DNA from: Candidatus Melainabacteria bacterium
GTDB taxonomy: Bacteria; Cyanobacteriota; Vampirovibrionia; Obscuribacterales; Obscuribacteraceae
Assembly (NCBI GenBank): GCA_003151275.1
Contig: PLXC01000026.1
Coordinates: 1 to 64,000 of the forward strand
Direction: 5' to 3'
DNA length: 64,000 nucleotides
The translations under genes were made by a program, and so were the position numbers. The notes under the pieces are model-generated. The model ran no database searches and had not been told where the DNA came from. It saw nothing but the letters and a program-made list of their open reading frames with translations. Shown in pieces: positions 60,008-64,000 of this stretch; position 1 is the stretch's first letter; the number at the start of each line of letters is the position of its first letter.

Positions 60008-62839
60008 ATGAACATCACCTCACTTACTAAGAGCATCTACAACAAAAAAGCGCTGCAGCTTATTTTGCCTGTGTTTGCAGTGCTGATGGGAACGACGGCA
60101 GCTTTTCCTGCCACGACAAGTGACCTCGTCACCAATGCCGGCGGCGCCATGGACGACGTCAACCCTGGCACTGCATACAACATCCGCTTGAACTACGGAA
60201 AGCGGTTCCCATTCATGCAACACGCTTGGGACCTTGATAAGTTGGAAAAAATTACTAACGGACAGAGCAACGGCGACACCGGCGCTGGCGGAGGCACGCA
60301 AAATGGTGCCGGACGAAATTCAACCACCGGGGCGACAACCTCAGGCTCCGCCACTGGCACCGCTGCTGGTGGCAATCAGGCCAACATAAAGAAATCCAAG
60401 CTGACCACTGCCGCTGATGCTAAGACTTTCACGGCTTACGACATCATGGTCCAACCATTCGGACAACCAGGACACTTCCTGCCCGGCGCAGATCCCACTC
60501 ACATGCCACAGTACGCTTCGCAAGGCGATGCGTACATTCAATATTCGCAGACAAAAATGCTCGCTACGGATCAACCGAAGACAATGCGTGACCTTGAACT
60601 CTTCGATAATCAACTGACCACTTTTGGATTGCCAGTCTCTGACACGCAATTCCAAATTATTGAAAGAGAAAACAACCAGCGCATCATGGAACTAGCCTTT
60701 GATCCTGAGCGTTTCATGTGGGCAGCTACGACCCAGGGACAATTACAGACTGCCTCTGCCGCCAACGTCTTGGCTGGTTCGTCGGAAGCTGCCTTCAAGC
60801 AGGCTACTGCACGTATCGTGCAAGCTGACGGCAATGGCGGTAACGGCGCCGGTGGTGGCGGTGGTGGCTCGGGCGGTGCTCAAGTAGGCGCTTTGATCAA
60901 CGTCGCCAATGAGCAGTCGGGCGTACCAACAGCTGCGGACAATCCTTACAAAACAGTGCCACAAGCGGTTTGGATGGTGCAGCAAATGTACAAATTCGTT
61001 TTTGTGCCTTTAGCTATTCTTTTCCTATTGCCGGGCGCTGTTATGACACAGGTCAAATGTCAAATCGTGCAAGGTTTCAAAATCAACGCCGAAGACCAAT
61101 CAAGCCCATTTGAAGGCATTCTGCGCGCGGTTATAGCAGTCTTCTTAATCCCAGCCACGCAGCTAATTGTTAGTTATTCCATCGACGTTGGCAATTCGAT
61201 GGCTTACAGCGTCAAAGATTGGGTCGATTTGCAATTGATCTTCGATTGGTCTCGAGAGTTGACTTACAATACACCGCTTGACAAAGTCAACAACGCCATT
61301 ACCACGTCTGCTGCCACTGGACAGGGACAGGGTGGGCAACAAGGTGGCGCACAACAGGGGGGAGGTGGTTTCCTCGGTGGCATTAGCAGCTTCCTGGGCG
61401 GTATTCCATTTGTTGGCGGCGCGCTGCAAAACGGTTTTAACACTCTGGCCGGTATGCTTGGTGCATCGGGTCAAGGACTCGGTAGCGACACTCCTGAGGA
61501 AAAAACAATTGCTGAGAACCAAACCTGGTTAAGCTCGGCCATGGAAGCCATGTTTAATATGGCGACGTATATTTTCTCGTCGGCTGTGATTGTGTTGGGG
61601 GCATATCAGCTCATCTTTGTCTGCTACTTGTTCCTACTCGGACCATTGGCAGCAGCATTTTTTGCCTGGCCAAAAATTCAAGCTCAGGGGTCACAGAAAC
61701 TGTTTAGTGACGTGTTTTCAAATTGGGTCAATGCCGTAATTGTTGTTTCTCTGTGGCGCTTTTATTGGATGGTTCTTCTTGCCATCATGACGCAGCGCAT
61801 TCTTTATATACAAGATTCCGGTGGTGCCAGTAATTTGCAATGGGAAGTGGCCGTCTTCACTTGCTTGTTAGGGCTGATGATGTGGGTGCCATTCAACCCA
61901 TGGACTTTCGATCCTGCTCAAGCATTTGAAGCATCCAATGCGGCTGGTCAAGGCTTGATGAAGGGTGCTTCTCAAGCTATGGGTTCTGCGGCGCAGGCTG
62001 GTGGCATGCCGGCTAAACAAGTGCAAGCTATTCAAGGCCAGATCAACCAAGCTCTGGCCCCAATGGCACAAGTGACCAACGCCTGGGCACTTGCCTCTAA
62101 TGGTCCAAGCGGAGTGGGCTCGAGTCTTTATCAAGGCACAGGATCTGTTGCTGGCATGAGCAACGCCAGCAATACAGGTGGTAACACAAATACGGGTGGT
62201 AATACGGGTAGCACGACTAGCGCGTCGAACAATGTTAATCCACCACCATCAAATGCAGCAGCACTGACCAGCGCCTCTCCGGTCACTAGTTCGCCGGTGG
62301 TGGCAGCTCAAGCGAATTCGCAGCAACCACCAACAAGCAACCCTGCAGGGCAAGGGCAAGGAAATAGTCCGGGACAGGCAGTTGCTCAAAACGCGGTTCC
62401 AAACATGCCGGTAAGTTCGATGCCTGAATCAACACCCCTCAGTCCATCAAACAATGCCAGCTTAAATGTTAATCCTAGTGCATCTCCTGACCAAGTTCAG
62501 AGTGCGATGCCTTCTACACAGCTGGCCATGGCTAACCTCGGCGTTAACAGTGGCGGTGGTGCACCGCCTTCCTCCGGTCCGACCGGTGGTGGCAGTGGTG
62601 GTGATGGCGGTGGAAGCGCCAATCTTGTTGCTTCATCCGCTCCGCCAACCAGTCAAGGTGGCACCGATCAACCCTCCGGCTCGAGCACCTCAGGTGGTGG
62701 CTCAGGCGATTCTCAGGTCGCTTCGATAGCTCTAGCTAGCGGCACCTCGAACAGTGGAAAAAGCAATCCACCAAGTGAAAAAGGACCGTCCGACACAAAG
62801 GGGCCAGAACAATCCCCTCCACCCACCGCTTTCGCCTAG
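60008..62839 (+). CDS. large polytopic membrane protein, secretion-channel-like
   Basis: 943 residues from the ATG at 60008 (AGGA upstream). A signal-like helix (LILPVFAVLMGTTAAFPATT) begins it. Helices lie near 320-345 (FVFVPLAILFLLPGAVMTQV), 360-385 (ILRAVIAVFLIPATQLIVSY), and a group near 510-620 (VIVLGAYQLIFVCYLFLLGP, NAVIVVSLWRFYWMVLLAIM). The C-terminal 270 residues are Ser/Asn/Gly/Pro-rich. The pattern is similar to VirB6/TrbL polytopic proteins, but no defining motif was seen. The next gene is a paralogue. Confidence 0.6.
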   Translation: MNITSLTKSIYNKKALQLILPVFAVLMGTTAAFPATTSDLVTNAGGAMDDVNPGTAYNIRLNYGKRFPFMQHAWDLDKLEKITNGQSNGDTGAGGGTQNGAGRNSTTGATTSGSATGTAAGGNQANIKKSKLTTAADAKTFTAYDIMVQPFGQPGHFLPGADPTHMPQYASQGDAYIQYSQTKMLATDQPKTMRDLELFDNQLTTFGLPVSDTQFQIIERENNQRIMELAFDPERFMWAATTQGQLQTASAANVLAGSSEAAFKQATARIVQADGNGGNGAGGGGGGSGGAQVGALINVANEQSGVPTAADNPYKTVPQAVWMVQQMYKFVFVPLAILFLLPGAVMTQVKCQIVQGFKINAEDQSSPFEGILRAVIAVFLIPATQLIVSYSIDVGNSMAYSVKDWVDLQLIFDWSRELTYNTPLDKVNNAITTSAATGQGQGGQQGGAQQGGGGFLGGISSFLGGIPFVGGALQNGFNTLAGMLGASGQGLGSDTPEEKTIAENQTWLSSAMEAMFNMATYIFSSAVIVLGAYQLIFVCYLFLLGPLAAAFFAWPKIQAQGSQKLFSDVFSNWVNAVIVVSLWRFYWMVLLAIMTQRILYIQDSGGASNLQWEVAVFTCLLGLMMWVPFNPWTFDPAQAFEASNAAGQGLMKGASQAMGSAAQAGGMPAKQVQAIQGQINQALAPMAQVTNAWALASNGPSGVGSSLYQGTGSVAGMSNASNTGGNTNTGGNTGSTTSASNNVNPPPSNAAALTSASPVTSSPVVAAQANSQQPPTSNPAGQGQGNSPGQAVAQNAVPNMPVSSMPESTPLSPSNNASLNVNPSASPDQVQSAMPSTQLAMANLGVNSGGGAPPSSGPTGGGSGGDGGGSANLVASSAPPTSQGGTDQPSGSSTSGGGSGDSQVASIALASGTSNSGKSNPPSEKGPSDTKGPEQSPPPTAFA

Positions 62840-62901
62840 TCTGATCGCAGCATCTGCATCGACTAACTAGGATAACTTTTCCGCCCCATGAGGATGAACG
62901 A

Positions 62902-64000
62902 ATGAACGTCAAAAGAACCGCAGCTACTCTAATATTAAGAGTCCTTGCGCTGTTGATGGTGGCATATGCAGTGCCTAACGGCGCGCAGGCTCAAAGTCCT
63001 CCCAGTGGGAATAGCCCCGGAGCCCTGGATGTGAACCCAGGTTATGCCGCGTTCCAACGAGAAATGTATTTCCAAAGATTCCCTGCCGCCCGCGAAGGTG
63101 GACCGACAGAGATGGGTGGTCACGACAAGATTACCGACAAGAAGTCGATGGGACCAGGATCTGTGATCCACAGCAAATCAGGTCCTGTCTACGTGTGGCC
63201 GGCAGTGATTCCAACTGCAGTATCAGCGGTGCCCACAAAACGGGACGAGATGATCAATGACGACATGTTCAAAACATTCGGTTATCCAGTCTCTGACACG
63301 CAATTCCAAGTAATTCAACGTTACAACCAGAACCGCATGCTTGAGCAAGCGTTTGACCCTGAAAAAATCATGTGGGCAAGTACTGCTACAGCTGGTATGC
63401 AAGCAACTTCTGCTGCCAACAGTGCCGCGTCAGCGTCAGTAAACCAGGCTCAAAGCGCGATCGATTTTACTAAGAAATATTTGACTAACTTCACGTCTGA
63501 AGCCGGCAATCGTTGGCAAAAAATCCGGGATCAATTGTTCATCCCGATGGCTATCTTGCTCTTGCTTCCAGGAGCCGTGCTCGCTCAAGTGAAAGCGATT
63601 GTTTCGCAGGGTTCGCCTGTGCTAGGTGATACCAATCCCTTCGAAGGGATATTGCGCTCAATCATCGCCATCTTCCTCATTCCAGCCACGTTCCTCGTGA
63701 TCAATTATGGGATCGACGTATCTAATTCGATTACCTTCACGATTGCCGACGAGTACAAGCGTATCTTTGGCACAGACATGTATGAAGATGCACAGTGTGC
63801 TCAAAAGAGAGCATTCCCTGTCAACCCTGCCGACAGAAACGATAACGCTGTGATTCAGGGGGAAACACCTCCCGCAACAACAGGCAACACGGCTTGGGAC
63901 CCGTATGAAGCCTTGACTTTGAACCTGCGCCAATATGACCCATGCGCCAAAATCGACAAAACAAGAACGCCGGATGAACGGGTTCGAGACGCCAAGAAAA
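62902..64000 (+). CDS. polytopic membrane protein, paralogue of the 60008 gene (partial)
   Basis: At least 366 codons, open at the window end. It begins MNVKRTAATLILRVLALLMV with a signal-like helix. The stretch FGYPVSDTQFQVIQRYNQNR, then MLEQAFDPEKIMWAST, aligns with FGLPVSDTQFQIIERENNQR in the preceding gene. FIPMAILLLLPGAVLAQVKA and GILRSIIAIFLIPATFLVIN also align. The loop between helices differs and carries Cys residues. This is a tandem duplication in the same operon; two related channel subunits are implied. Confidence 0.75.
   Translation, partial: MNVKRTAATLILRVLALLMVAYAVPNGAQAQSPPSGNSPGALDVNPGYAAFQREMYFQRFPAAREGGPTEMGGHDKITDKKSMGPGSVIHSKSGPVYVWPAVIPTAVSAVPTKRDEMINDDMFKTFGYPVSDTQFQVIQRYNQNRMLEQAFDPEKIMWASTATAGMQATSAANSAASASVNQAQSAIDFTKKYLTNFTSEAGNRWQKIRDQLFIPMAILLLLPGAVLAQVKAIVSQGSPVLGDTNPFEGILRSIIAIFLIPATFLVINYGIDVSNSITFTIADEYKRIFGTDMYEDAQCAQKRAFPVNPADRNDNAVIQGETPPATTGNTAWDPYEALTLNLRQYDPCAKIDKTRTPDERVRDAKK

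Overview
The window looks like a chromosome segment of a non-photosynthetic cyanobacterial relative of the Candidatus Obscuribacter / Melainabacteria (Vampirovibrionia) type. This is inferred from the mix of gene families, not from a marker-gene tree. The mix is a four-domain ribosomal protein S1, an NDH-1 block in cyanobacteria-like sub-orders, a Uma2 protein, very many TPR proteins, and long Ala/Pro- and Gly-rich secreted proteins.

Layout. 1-2.1 kb: three minus-strand membrane proteins (DUF4350, DUF4129 and a polytopic protein). 2.2-10.3 kb: core and signalling genes (Nudix, GAF-HD-GYP, rpsA, a secreted coiled-coil protein, rnc). 10.8-17.2 kb: a respiratory complex I operon, nuoABCDHIJK, without E, F, G, L, M or N; NuoC and NuoI carry similar Lys-Pro-Ala-rich extensions. 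17.3-19.7 kb: a TPR protein and small hypotheticals. 19.8-46.7 kb: an accessory region holding a calpain-like protease, a possible ADP-ribosyltransferase-like protein, a group II intron reverse-transcriptase remnant, LRV/HEAT/LRR repeat proteins, a secreted beta-helix protein, a Tad-like pilus protein, two toxin-antitoxin pairs, a truncated polymorphic-toxin gene, a SUKH protein and several frameshifted remnants. 46.8-50 kb: a GT20 glycosyltransferase (otsA/ggpS), rimM and ubiX. 50-64 kb: two divergent sets of membrane, TPR and Gly/Pro-rich secreted proteins ending in tandem paralogous polytopic proteins. The last block resembles the envelope part of a secretion or conjugation-type machine, but I cannot assign it to a named system.

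Most interesting system. Within the accessory region, 26.1-32.2 kb encodes two adjacent paralogous PAS histidine kinases with complementary defects. The first has a good ATP-binding domain, but its phospho-acceptor His is Asn. The second keeps the His, but its ATP-binding N and G1 boxes are destroyed. They are followed by a secreted TPR protein and an intact OmpR-family response regulator. Around this operon I find ten copies of a tandem direct-repeat site, core CGGACAGGATTTGGTCA, with half-sites exactly 11 bp apart. Most lie just upstream of accessory genes: the calpain, the LRV protein, the beta-helix protein, the HEAT protein, several hypotheticals, and the intergenic region beside the kinases. 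That geometry is the one expected for an OmpR/PhoB-type regulator. The proposal is a split-kinase two-component system controlling a dispersed effector-like regulon. Some of its promoters have been copied as modules of about 100 bp during local rearrangement.
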